In this document: piece after piece, positions 36,460 through 47,248 of the stretch
Layout: every line of letters starts with the position of its first letter
Numbering within the stretch: position 1 is the first letter of the stretch
Assembly (NCBI GenBank): GCA_020746105.1
Contig: CM036617.1
Location: 138,163,845-138,227,844 of the forward strand
Length of the DNA: 64,000 bases
Direction: 5' to 3'
From: Trogon surrucura
Lineage: Eukaryota; Chordata; Aves; Trogoniformes; Trogonidae
Position numbers and translations under genes: made by a program
The notes under the pieces: generated by a model
What the model saw: the letters and a program-made list of their open reading frames with translations, nothing else
What the model was told of the DNA's origin: nothing
The model's database searches: none

Positions 36460-37047
36460 AATCATAGAATGTTTGGGGTTGGAAGGGACCTGTAGAGATC
36501 ATCTAGTCCAACCCCCCTGCCAGAGCAGGATCCCCGAGGGCAGCCACACAGGAACGCGTCCAGGCGGGTTTTGAAAGTCTCCGGAGAAGGAGACTCCACA
36601 CCCTCTCTGGGCAGCCTGTGCCAGTGCTCCGTCACCCTCACACTAAAGACGTTTCTCCTCATGTTGAGGTGGAACTTCCTATGTTCTAACTTAAACCCAT
36701 TATTCCTTGTTCTATTGCTGGGCACCACTGAGAAGAGATTGTCTCCTTCCCCTTGACACCCACCCCTCAGATATTTGTATACATTAATAAGGTCCCCTCT
36801 CAGCTGTCTCCTTTCAAGGCTAAACAGCCCCAGTTCTCTCAGTGTCTCTTCACAGGAGAGATGTTCAAGTCCCTTGATCATCCTCGTAGCTCTGTATTGG
36901 ACTCTCTCCAGTAGGTCCCCGTCTCTCCTGAATTGGGGAGCCCAAAACTGGACACAGGATTCCAGATGTGATCTCACCAGGGCAGAGTAGAGGGGAAGGA
37001 GAACCTCTCTAGACCTGCCGGACACACTTTTCTTAATGCATCCCAGG
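36460..37047 (-). mobile_element. CR1 LINE, 5'-truncated, frame intact (copy 5)
   Basis: The plus strand begins AGAATCATAGAATGTTTGGG and ends at CTTAATGCATCCCAGG. The minus-strand frame at 36462-37025 is open for 187 codons, from [20 protein letters not shown] through [57 protein letters not shown] and [19 protein letters not shown] to DAFLCGC. The frame then runs on into the 3' UTR. There is no internal stop or frameshift over 560 bp, so this is one of the better preserved copies. It is in the same orientation as copy 4, about 570 bp away. It covers only the C-terminal end of ORF2 and lacks the RT catalytic core. Confidence 0.94.
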
Positions 37048-39349
37048 CTGCATTAAGGTGCATAAACTTGTGTCCACTGTCTTTTGTGCTGTCCCCTCGG
37101 CAGGCTGAGCTTTGCTGTCCTCGGCAGCCGCAGCCCTTCTGCCCAAGTCCCTCCTTCCCATGTGATTTCGTGGTGCTGAAAGTCCCAAGTCTGTTGCACG
37201 AATGACTTGGCCACCAGTCTGACCATGTCCTCAAGGTGTAAATGATCAAACCATTTAGCAGGGCTGGGGCTCACATTCAGTTGAGGTGTGTGTGTCTGCA
37301 GGAAGCTCGTGTGTAGCCTTGGGGTCAGAGGGGTGGTGGGAGATGTTTAAACTCAAATTTCTTTGAGTCCTGTTGCCTGTGGAATGTGTCACCCTATTTC
37401 CTTTTAAAAATGTAGGGAGAATGTCATAGTAGCTTTTTAACTGAAACACAGACAGACATGAAGCAAGTGTGTGGGAAGGAGGAGCAATTTGAATTGGGAT
37501 GTGACTATGCGGATCCTGTGTTACAGAGTAATTTTTGAGTTTTAGTAGAGAGGAGAGGCTCTTTCAGATCTTGTAACTCAAAGCCCTTCTTTTCCTGATC
37601 GGAAATGATTAGGCAGAGCAGACCTTTGTCTAATAAAGAACAGACATAAACCAGATTGTTTACAATACTCTTAATTCTTCCAAAAATGTTCATGAAACAA
37701 AGATTTTACTAGGCACAAAATAAAGAAATAATGCTGCAGCTTTCTTGTTAAGCTGTACCCGTAAATGCAGTGCAACATGGGAAGTTTTCAGGTTTTTAGG
37801 CATAGGCTTGTGTCCTGTTTAAATTCATACAGTGTGTAATTCCATACAATCATGTTTCTTGAATTTGAAAAAAGAAGTGGATGGCTGTTGTAGATAATCT
37901 TCAACTGGCAAGATTAAATATTACTGCTGAGCATGCAAGATTGTAGGATTAGGATTTCTGTTTTCTTCCTCATTAAGAGATTATCGTCTGGAAAGGACAA
38001 AAAATTCACACCATGCACCTTTCTTTTCTTTTGTCTGTCTTTAGTTTTGTAGAACTTTTTTTTTTTTCTTCCCCTCCCCTGGCTATACTTAAAAAGGTTC
38101 CTTCAGGGCACCTACCTATATTTTGTGATGTTCTCTGTATGAAGGTAAAAACCCAATTAATTTTTATAGCACTTGGTTTGCCTAATCCTGCACTGCTGAA
38201 ATGATACTCCTTGAAATTGACTCTTGATTGTGAGTGTGGTTTACTGGGAGGCTATTTTTTTGATACTGCAGTTGAACTTAGAATGAACTCAGTGGATAGC
38301 TTAGCTCATGCTGTCGACGCTGGAAAACTCCCGTACGCCAGATGCCTGGAATCCTGTGTGCCCTCTGATCAGGGGCTTCATGGTAGATTTATACGTGATG
38401 TAAGAACAGCTATTCCCTCAGTTGCCATTCTTGGATGATAATTTACCCTTCCAGCTAAACCAGAAAAACTCTGCCCTTTCCCAGACATCCAGCAAGTCCG
38501 AGTTTTCACCCAGTGTCCCTGAGCTCCAGACTTCCCCCAGGGGCTGCCAGCCTTCCTGGCATCCTAATAAAGGTCTTAGTGTAAAGCCCCTTGAATCGCT
38601 GTCTCCTGGACCCCATTCAGCCAGGAGAAATACTGGGGTGAACGTCACAACCAAACCTATAGGAGTTACTTTTGAAAACAGTCTTCAGTGCAAGAGAGGT
38701 TTCTTTAGCTGTGGGCTTAAGAGGGAGTCCGAAGTTTTTAAGGGAAGTTCATTAGTAAAAACTAAATTGAGTTTGAGGAAGGAAGGAAGGAAGCAGGGGG
38801 ATAGGAAACGTAGATAACTTCCCTAGCAGTGTTTGAAACAAACTGAATCCTTGTGGTGACAGCTCACAAGGTAGGGTCTAAGGCAGTTAGTTCACTTTTG
38901 AGAAATGCGGACAAGTGTTTCATTCCTCATTAGATAGCAAGTGGCCGTACAGCTTGCCTGAGGTGTGGGCAGTGCCTGCGTAACTCTGACTTGGTTGAAA
39001 AGGAAATGACTAAACTTTATGTCAAACCACAGTAACAAAGAACATCTTTGGTTTACTAAAATAGTTGTGGTAGAGAAGCTTGGGCTTAGCTTGGTGCTGC
39101 TGGTGCCCAGTGCCAGGAAGAACAAATCAGTTGGGGATCGGCCCCCATGAGGAGCGACTGCCCTTAAAGACAATGCTGATGGAGCGAGGCAGACCTGGCA
39201 GGGGACCGGGTAGGTGCTTCGTTCTGGAAAGCTGTGGGAACTTTTCTGTGGTGGAGAAGATAGTGAGGAAATTGGGGTGGGACTGTTGAATGCCTCTGAA
39301 GCAGTTGTCAAGAGGGGGAGGCGAGCTGCGACAGCTGGTCGCAAGCAGC
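37048..39349. other. Presumed intron; possible LTR remnant near 38420-38640
   Basis: No supported gene. The stretch around 38560-38630 reads GGCATCCTAATAAAGGTCTT, then CTTGAATCGCTGTCTCCTGG and ACCCCATTCA. This looks like the polyadenylation/U5 part of a retroviral LTR in plus orientation, but I cannot place the family. The open frame across it (38422-38817, 131 codons, Ser/Pro/Lys-rich) has no recognisable domain. A short GGAA tandem lies at about 38778. Confidence 0.35.
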
Positions 39350-40067
39350 GGTGCAGATCTCCACATATAGGCTGGGCAGTGATTGGCTTGAGGGCAGCCC
39401 TGAAGAAAAGGACTTGGGGGTACTGGTGGACAAGAAACTCAACATGAACCGTCAGTGTGCACTTGCAGCCCAGAAAGCCAATCGTATCCTGGGCTGCAGC
39501 AAGAGGTGTGTGGCCAGCAGGTCGAGGGAGGTGATTCTCCCCCTCTACTCCACTCTCGTGAGGCCCCACCTGGAGTGCTGCGTCCAGTTCTGGAGCCCAC
39601 AGCACAAGAAGGATACGGACGTGCTGGAGTGTGTCCAGAGAAGGGTCACCAGGATGATCAGAGGGCTGGAGCACCTCTCCTGTGAAGACAGGCTGAGAGA
39701 GTTGGGGCTGTTCAGTCTGCAGAAAAGAAGGCTCTGAGGAGACCTTATTGTGGCCTTCCAGTATCTCAAGGGGCTGCAAGAAAGCTGCTGAGGGGCTTTT
39801 TAGGATGTCGGGTAGTGACAGGACTAGAGGGAATGGATTGAAGCTAGAGATGGATCGTTTCAGACTGGACATTAGGAAGAAGTTCTTCCCCATGAGATTG
39901 CCCAGAGAAGTGGTGGAAGCCCCATCCCTGGAAGTTTTTAAGGCCAGGCTGGATGGGGCTCTGGACAACCTGATCTAGAGGGGGATGTCCCTGCCCATGG
40001 CAGGGGGGTTGGAACAAGATGATCTTTAAGGTCCCTTCCAACCCTGACAATTCTATGATTCTATGAT
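39350..40067 (+). mobile_element. CR1 LINE, 5'-truncated (copy 6)
   Basis: From about 39350 the frame reads [77 protein letters not shown] and [19 protein letters not shown], with a stop at 39738. Homology continues in another frame (GCKKAAEGLFRMSGSDRTRG, LEMDRFRLDIRKKFFPMRLP). About 20 bp is missing at 39897, where MVRHWHR is deleted relative to copy 1. It ends with ATTCTATGATTCTATGATC. It shares the 'ccctgcccatgg' lineage with copies 1, 2 and 7 and extends further 5' than most copies here. Confidence 0.94.
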
Positions 40068-41555
40068 CTCTGCACTCGCTGCCCAGCTGCTGCCTGTGGG
40101 GCCTGGCAGTCTGGGGAGTGGGAATCCCAAAGATCCTGTCAAATTGTGAGCCTTGCCTGGTTCAGCTGGAATTGGGTACTTGGAATGAGGGAGAGAAGCT
40201 CCATCTAATTATAGGTTTTCCATTTCAGCCTTTGGTATTACTTTAAGCAAGCTTAAAATAACACTGTTAACTAACTTTTTTTCCTTGGCGCTGCGGCTTC
40301 ATACATGACATTCTGCAGTACTCTGTATAGAAACCTCAAATATTTTTTTTTTCCCTGCCTACAATGTTTTGTCGCTTTTTCCATCTGACAGATGTTTTTT
40401 TTTTTCCTGTGTTGTACAGGGCCCAGTACATAATAATTCTGTTGCAATAGCCTGAAGCCCCAGTTCTGTGAGAGAGTCTGCTTGCACAGACTCATATGTC
40501 CCTGTCATTTTTGTTCTGTGTAATTTTTTTCCCTGGTGTTTTTGTTCAATCTAGTCTAAAAAACTGCTTTGAGAAGTAGTGATCACCCAATTGTTTGTGT
40601 GCCCTGAGACTACCTGTGATAGCGTTTCAGTATCTAGACCTGAATTTTTTTTTTTCCTTCTTGATGCCCATCTCCCAGTCATGTATGGGCTGAATTATCT
40701 CTGTTCTAGTTTACATCTTCTGAATATTTGTTGTCTCAAGTCAACACCTAGTTGGTGTGTGTCTCTTTAGCCCAGGTTTGGGTTTTTTTGTGACGATTCT
40801 TTGCTTTCTGATCGTGTTGCTTGCTTTTCCTAAACTTCTTTCAATTCGGCAAGATCTGTTCTTGCTCCCGGTGCAATTTTTGTTTGGAGAGCAGCATCTC
40901 GGCATGCTGGTGCAGTGTCAAGGGGAAGTACACTGGAGTGTTCCTGGTTGTTTCAATCCTTCTACTAACTGTATTTCACTGAGCACTTACATACGAGTTA
41001 CTGATTCTTAAGTCTCTTCTAATGGGAGCTCATGTAATTCTCTAGATTTAGAGGTATATTAGTATTGGTGTGGAGTTTTATTCCTCAAACTTCCCTTTTG
41101 CATTTCAAATTCAAAATTTACTCAGAACCTTCTCCCAGAACAGTTTTACCGGGCTTTCCACACCAAATAATTCTTACTTTGACCACAGTCTGTAGATAGG
41201 AGTATTCAAAACTTTCTTGGGGGTTGCAATAGCAAGAAAGAAGCCTTGCGAGGAATCATTCACCTTTTTTTGTTTTGTATTATACAGCTGAGAAGGTGGA
41301 GGACAGGCACAGGCCAACTATGTTGTGAAGAAATCCTTAGAGATAATGTTGCTGGGAATTGTTTGGAATAAACAAACTCATTTTCCCTTTGTACATCAGT
41401 TGTCATCCTCTAATCTCTTGCGATTGGCTGTTATGTACGTCATCCGCTGTGCTTCCTGTATCCTGTGTCACTTGATAAACTTTTATAAGATATCACTGTT
41501 AAGTCACCTCAAACTTGGTAGTGGTTAATTAAATTCTTTATCTCTTTCTTTTCAG
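40068..41555. other. Presumed intron upstream of a candidate exon
   Basis: No recognised element. The DNA is T-rich with several T-runs (40342, 40396, 40648). It ends in the polypyrimidine tract TCTTTATCTCTTTCTTTTCAG before position 41556. Confidence 0.4.
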
Positions 41556-41631
41556 TGTCAGAGGCTTATATGGATTGGTGGTACTTTCTCAAGGGTGACA
41601 GTGGAGATCAGCAATAAGTCCACTCCTCTGG
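41556..41631 (+). other. Candidate internal exon, 76 bp
   Basis: A strong acceptor (long pyrimidine tract, ...TTTCTTTTCAG|TG) at 41555 and a good donor (CTCTGG|GTGAGCAA) at 41632 bracket 76 bp. Only the first frame is open throughout, reading CQRLIWIGGTFSRVTVE and then ISNKSTPL. The third frame contains an ATG with a short 15-codon frame (MDWWYFLKGDSGDQQ, then stop), which would be an upstream ORF if the exon is untranslated. It lies on the strand predicted to be transcribed from the CpG island. I do not recognise the peptide. It could be a 5' UTR exon, a cassette exon, or a chance pairing of splice sites. Confidence 0.35.
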
Positions 41632-44600
41632 GTGAGCAATCTAACCCACCGCATTGCTGATGTCTGTTATCTACATATCTGCTGGTTTTGTGCTTGATAC
41701 CTTATACAACAGCTCCTTTAGGCTTTTATTTCAGATGTCATTAAAATTGTGCTGCATACAGCTTCTAGCAGAGTTGTAGAAGAATGTCATGCTGCTTCTG
41801 CTGGTGTAGGCATCCATTTATTTGTATTTTCTGAAGAATAGACATCACTCAACACAGTCTGAGCTACTGTTTAGGTTCAGGGAGGCTTTCTACATTTTAA
41901 AGACAGTGGATTTGGAGTTAACATATGGACTGTGGCAGAGTAATGAAATATATTTTGATTATCCAAGAAATGAAACCGAAATGACCACTGGAGCTGTTCT
42001 GTGACATGTGATGGGCTCAAGCAGTGCCAATGCTGCAATATGAAGATCACTGGACTTGCAATGCCTGCATGATGCAGCTGTGCTCTGCGTGTGCAGTTAA
42101 TCTGATTCAGCAGGTCTATGGCAATGTGCAGAGAAACTGCCAAGAGCTTTCAGATTACAGGGGCAAGTTTATGTGAAAATGCATTCAGCAAAATAGACTA
42201 TCTATTACATTAGCCCTTGGAAATGGCCCAGTTTGGTTGACTTGAAGGAGCTGTGTTTTGCATTCTGTCTAGACTGATTTGATGTGAGTAGCCTAGCACG
42301 TGTCAGAGCTGGCAGTCTTGTTTTGGGAACGGTTATCCCTCATCTGCTTTGTTTTGGGTATTACAGTATGATCTAGCATGATTTAGCATCCTAAATTCCA
42401 GCTGGAGAGCTGGATCAAATTGCTGCATCCGCACTTCAGCTGTGCATGCTGGATCAAATTGCTGCATCCGCACTTCAGCTGTGCATCCTGCGACTGGGAT
42501 GTGCTCTCGCTGACGTAATGCTGCTGCTGAAGTTACGGTTGCTTGCTGGGTCTCTCCTGACTTGTCCTGCTGTGCTCTCTCATACTCTGTAAAACCACTT
42601 GCCGTGACCAACAGCTACTAGTGTGCCGTGTCCTTGGTTTTGGCTTGCTGCCCTTGTCTCTGAAACACTCATCCTTGTTGTACTGGCGGGTGAGGAGTGC
42701 AGTATTTGTACTCTCCTTTCTGAGGTGTGCATGTGCCGGACAAGCGAGAATACCTTCCTTCCTGTGATGCATCTGCGTCATGCACGTCTGGTCACTTATT
42801 GTTCACCTGTCCAGAGCCCCTGAAAGTCTACCCGTGTCAGCTGTCAGCTTCTGTCCCACAGCTGTACTGGGCTTCTTCTCAACTGTTGTCTTCATGATTC
42901 ATAAGGCTGTTCCCCTCTACTCCAGCTGGGACATTTTGTCTGTACTTTCTGTGGTGAGTGGCCTGGATCCTCCTCCTGTTCCTTTGCACACCCTTGAATG
43001 TTCTCTTCACCATCTTGGGGCCAGCTGATACTGTCAGCAGTGGCTTCTGTACCTCACAATGTTTAAAGCCTGTGGCCTGGGTGGGTGCTTGCCTTGCACC
43101 CACAGGTTTGCTAAGAGCTGTTGGGCTTTGGAAAAGGCAGAGAGCACCTTGTCTGTGGCCTGGGACCACTGATGTGCTGCCACTGAGGGCTTGGGGCTTT
43201 CCTGGCTTTGGTCATTGCTGCTCCCTAGTGCTGTCCTGCATCCCTAGCCTCACTGCAGACCCACAGTGTGCAAGGACTGGTGGCTCATTTGAAATGTTAT
43301 TTCCCTTCTTTTACTGCCTTTTCCTCTCCATAGCCTTTGGAGCACCTCTTCTTGGATCTCCAACTCTTCCCACACTAAATCACTGTGTGTGAGCCCTCTC
43401 TGGGATTCACAGGGTGCCTGAGGTCTCACACCAGACCTGGAAAGAAGTTATGTTGCTCCTTGTTTGTCAAGAACCCTGAACTCCAGTGCCAAATGTTTTT
43501 ATTCCCTGGGTTTTAAATCAGAGTCACCCATTGTCTCCCACCCTGATCACGTTTCTTCAGTTTCACTGCTGCTTATCAAAGTTCCTGGGATTACACTCCA
43601 GCTGACCCTGCACTCCAGCTGAATTTGAGTCAGTCGTGGCTGTAAAAACATTGTTAAAAGTTTGACATTGGCTGGCAGCCACGTTCTGCTGGATGTGTGT
43701 TTGGAGGCTTTCAGTCTGCTGGCATCGCTGTGCAAATGTCTTGCCTTCCCTGGAAGTCTCTGTCTTCTCACTCTCCAGATGCTGTGCTGGTTTCCCCTCC
43801 CCAGGAGCAGCAAGGACCTAAATCTGCTTTGTTTTTCCTGTCATTTATGCTGTTGCTGCTGGGAAGGGGTGTGTGTCTGTGTCCTCTGTGTCCATCCTAG
43901 GCTGTAGTAGCAGGTGCTCAGTTCCCTTTTCTCCATTCCGGTAGCTCTGGTGCTGGCATATTTCTGGTATTTGGAGGTATGCTGTTCAAGTCAGACCCGT
44001 TGTCCTCAGCAATTGGTCTGGAAAGCTGGAGCTGATTTCTTTGGCTACTGCTTGCTTTCACCATTACAAAAATAAGTAAGAGCTTCTCCTAACAAGACGG
44101 CAAGAAATTCTCGTGCCTGATTTGGCACTGACGGAAGCAGTGGGCTCTATCTTGGGCTGCTGTCTGCTTCTCCCAACCAGGGGAAAGAACATGGGCTTTC
44201 TTGTTGTGTTGCCCCAGGTTCAGCCCAGACGTCTGAGCTCCAGTCTCACCACACAGAATACAATGATGTGTTTCAGGTGGAGTTTTGGTACCTCTATCTG
44301 CTGCCTCTATTTAACCATAAAAGCATGGATTCCCATTCTGTTGTTCCCTCCTGAGCCAGCACTGTGTTAAACATGATGCCGACAGTCCAGCCATGGCCCA
44401 CAGCAAGGCAGCATGTATAAATAATCAAGAAAAACTAAAAAATAAGGCTTTTAAAATAAACCTTAGTAGAGAGAGCTGCTTTAATGTAGTGTCACGAAGA
44501 CAGAGAAACCTGGCTATGTGTGCATAGCCAGATTCAGTCTTGCATCATTCTGTGATTCTGTGTGTTTGTCTTGTGGCTGCTGCTCTTTCCTAGCAAAATC

Positions 44601-46284
44601 TGCACAGGTTTTCAGGTCCATCTTCATCTTGCTCCAACTGGTTCTTGGGACTGTTTTGAGTTAAAGTCTGTGCTCAGTCGCAGCCGGTTGTCTGAGTGTC
44701 CAAAGCTGAGACAGCGCGTGCACATGCAGCACTGAAACCGCACATGTCCAGTCCACTCTGATCCTGTACCTGTGTGCCAAAGGCAAAAATTAATATTTGT
44801 TGGATTTCACCCTCACCCACCAGCAATGTTGCATTGAGTATGGAAGGGAAAAAGGTACAAAGCCACTTCTGTGTGTGTTTCATTATTGTGCTTATTAGCA
44901 CTTGATGACTTGCCCTTCAGGGTCCACCCCACACACAACTTTTCTTGGGCTTTTAATAGTTGGACTAAACTGAAATGTGCTTAAAATAGTAATAATTTAA
45001 AACGTTTCCTCAGAACCTGTGGCCACTCTGCATTTTTTTGGGAGATGTAGTGCTGCCTGTGGTTGGGACTCAGGGGGTCCCCAGGCCACCCCCAACCCTG
45101 TTTCTACCTGGAGCAGGGAGTTGCAATGTATGTGCTGGGGCAGACGTAGGACTCCTTGGCGTCAGGGCGCAGGAGTGGGGCAGGTGCCTGAACAGCCAAG
45201 AGTAGAGTCCAAGGTAAAATTCCTCATTTGCGGGAAATGTGGTGCCTTCTCCTTGCCCAGACCTCCCTCTGCTGTAACTCTGTGTGGTGTTGGAGCAGTA
45301 TTAGGACATTAAATGACATGGGGATACTGATCAAAGGTCAGTTCTGATCCAGTTTGCTGCTGGGTTCGGTAAGAGTTAAAACCACTGATCTACATACTTA
45401 TTTTGAGATAACATTGCTCTTGTGTGAATGACACCCCCTGTCCCATGTAAGCCTGTCAGCTGAGTGATGATCCTCAGACTGGAGGAAAGTGCTGCCCCAC
45501 CAGGCAGTGGTGGAGATGGAAGGAGTCAGGATTTTTCTGGTTGGTTTTTTTCCTCCCTTTCTTCTGAGAGGCAAAGTATTGCCACTTGTAGAAAGCGGTA
45601 CGTTCCTATGCTTTTGCTGTTCACATTTGATGTGATGGGGTTGAGTAATGTTAATGTAACACCGATGGTGGCTCTCTAATATACATAAACTCTGCAGAGA
45701 GAGAGGGATTTGTATTTATCTGTAAATAGTTAGCATACTACCCTGTTTGTCTCGCATGTGACCTCTCTGTTGTGCACTGCATTTCCCTGCCTCTCTCCCA
45801 TTTGGGCCTTTTTGTTTAATTGACTTTCCCAGTCCTGACAGTTGCTTTATATTCAGAAAACATAAAGCTTTAAAATCTAATTTGATTTCTTCCCTTACTT
45901 TGAGAAATTCTTCTTGCTGTCTTTAAGACTAAGAATGTACTTTTCCCCTGTTTATTTAGACAAGCTTATTTTGTCTGCAGAAACCTGGTCAAATGATATG
46001 TTTCTTTTCTTGCATTTATAATCCTGTGAGTTTTATGTATTGGGAATAATCTTTGTGAGCTGGAAGAAGATTGTCCAATCTGTTTTAAGATGTCCCACTT
46101 TCTCGGTATTGCATCTCATTAGGAATACAGTTGGCTGTTTGCTTGGCTCTTTTTCTTCCTCTGTATAGCTTGGGGGAGAAAATATATCATTTTGTCATCT
46201 AGTAATAGTGCTTGGCACTTTGTTTCTTCAAAGAACTATACAGCTATATATTGAATAATTTCTGTAACATTATGTAGTAGTTTC
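41632..46284. other. Presumed intron, no recognised mobile elements
   Basis: No supported gene. It contains the 39-bp tandem duplication at 42409. Open frames of 80-145 codons at 42780-43910 lie in CT- and TG-rich DNA and have no recognisable domain. Confidence 0.4.
42409..42486 (+). repeat. Perfect 39-bp tandem duplication
   Basis: The 39-bp unit beginning GCTGGATCAAATTGCTGCAT and ending TTCAGCTGTGCAT occurs at 42409-42447 and again at 42448-42486 with no difference. The length is a multiple of three, so the minus-strand open frame at 42333-42611 repeats 13 residues (TAEVRMQQFDPA preceded by C). Identity between copies suggests a recent duplication. No gene is supported here. Confidence 0.95.
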
Positions 46285-46345
46285 TTATTATTTGCCCCAC
46301 TTTACAGATGGGGAAAGTGAACAAGAGGTCAAGTGAACTTAGGCT
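46285..46345 (-). repeat. MIR-like SINE fragment
   Basis: The sequence TTATTTGCCCCACTTTACAG, ATGGGGAAAGTGAACAAGAG, GTCAAGTGAACTTAGG matches the antisense of the MIR 3' half (cccattttacagatgaggaaactgag, gaggttaagtgacttgcc). It is diverged, as expected of an amniote-age relic. Confidence 0.5.
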
Positions 46346-46427
46346 GTGAAAGGAGAAACACAATCAACTTGAGTTCCTGGCTCCCTGAATTGTACTAGAA
46401 CACCTCTTTGTTGTTTAAATTAAAGAA

Positions 46428-46445
46428 GGGGGGGGGGGGGGGGGG
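46428..46445 (+). repeat. 18-base guanine run
   Basis: A continuous run of 18 G follows TTAAAGAA and precedes AAGAAAG. A G-run of this length can form G-quadruplexes on the plus strand (and in a plus-strand transcript). Its length is likely polymorphic, and such runs are prone to assembly error. Confidence 0.9.
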
Positions 46446-47106
46446 AAGAAAGTTTGATTGTGGTCGACAACAAAAGGAAAGGGAAAGCTGTTTATCTTTA
46501 ATGATCTTGCCTAACTGTGTTAACTATTCCGTTAAGTGCATTTGCTGGTGGTGGGTTTGTAGTGTTTATTTTTAAACACTTATCTGACTTGCTGATGTGA
46601 TTGTCATTTCTCAGTATGTGATTGGAGGTGTATGAGGAATTGTCTGGAGTTTATTTAAAGGTGAAGCAGCATATAAATTGGGTTAGGGTTGTCGGGGAGG
46701 GTGTCACTCACTGCCAGCTGGGGTTCTCTCTGCTCCCCTTGAACCAGAAATAGGGGAAACCTTTCCTGTAGTATTTGGAAATAATTTTTCCACATCTTGT
46801 TTTCCTGTCTCAGATGGAAAACCGAGCCATCCTAAGTGGAGACTGTGTTAACACATGGTGTATATAGAAACTAATCTGTGTCTCATACACCATATGCCAC
46901 TCTAGGATTCTTTTTTTCCCACCGTCATGGGCTGTACTGGAACTTACTGGGTCAGAGTGGTGTCTGGGATTATTTCATTTGCAAAAATAATTGTATACAA
47001 CTGCAGTAGGCTATAGCACTTGATTTACAGCTGCTTAATTAACTGACAAGACCCCCAAATGTGTTGCATGACACATAGAAAAGGTGAGTGCTGTAAGTAT
47101 TGAACT
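46446..47106. other. Presumed intron between G-run and LTR fragment
   Basis: I see no gene or recognised repeat here. Confidence 0.4.
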
Positions 47107-47247
47107 TCTTCCTTCTATAGGTACATTGCTGTAGTAGGTTTGACCCTGGCTGACAGCCAGGTGCCCACACAGCTGCTCTATCACCCCTCCTTCTCTGCCA
47201 GACAGGGGGAGAAAATATATCGAAGGGCCCATGGTTTGAGATAAGAA
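47107..47247 (-). mobile_element. Avian retroviral LTR fragment
   Basis: The plus strand reads TGCTGTAGTAGGTTTGACCC, CACACAGCTGCTCTATCACC, CCAGACAGGGGGAGAAAATA and GGTTTGAGATAAGAACAG. This is the antisense of the 3' terminal part of the same broad LTR type seen at 4441-5374 (ttaacccc, cacacagccgctcgctcac, ggatggggagaga, gggttgagataagaacag). Only about 140 bp remains, and it stops abruptly where the CR1 at 47249 begins. It is a recombined or partly deleted LTR. Confidence 0.55.
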
Positions 47248-47248
47248 C

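Noticed and set aside
38892..39968. 358-codon minus-strand open frame
   Set aside because: Much of it is the antisense of CR1 copy 6 and the rest has no recognisable domain.
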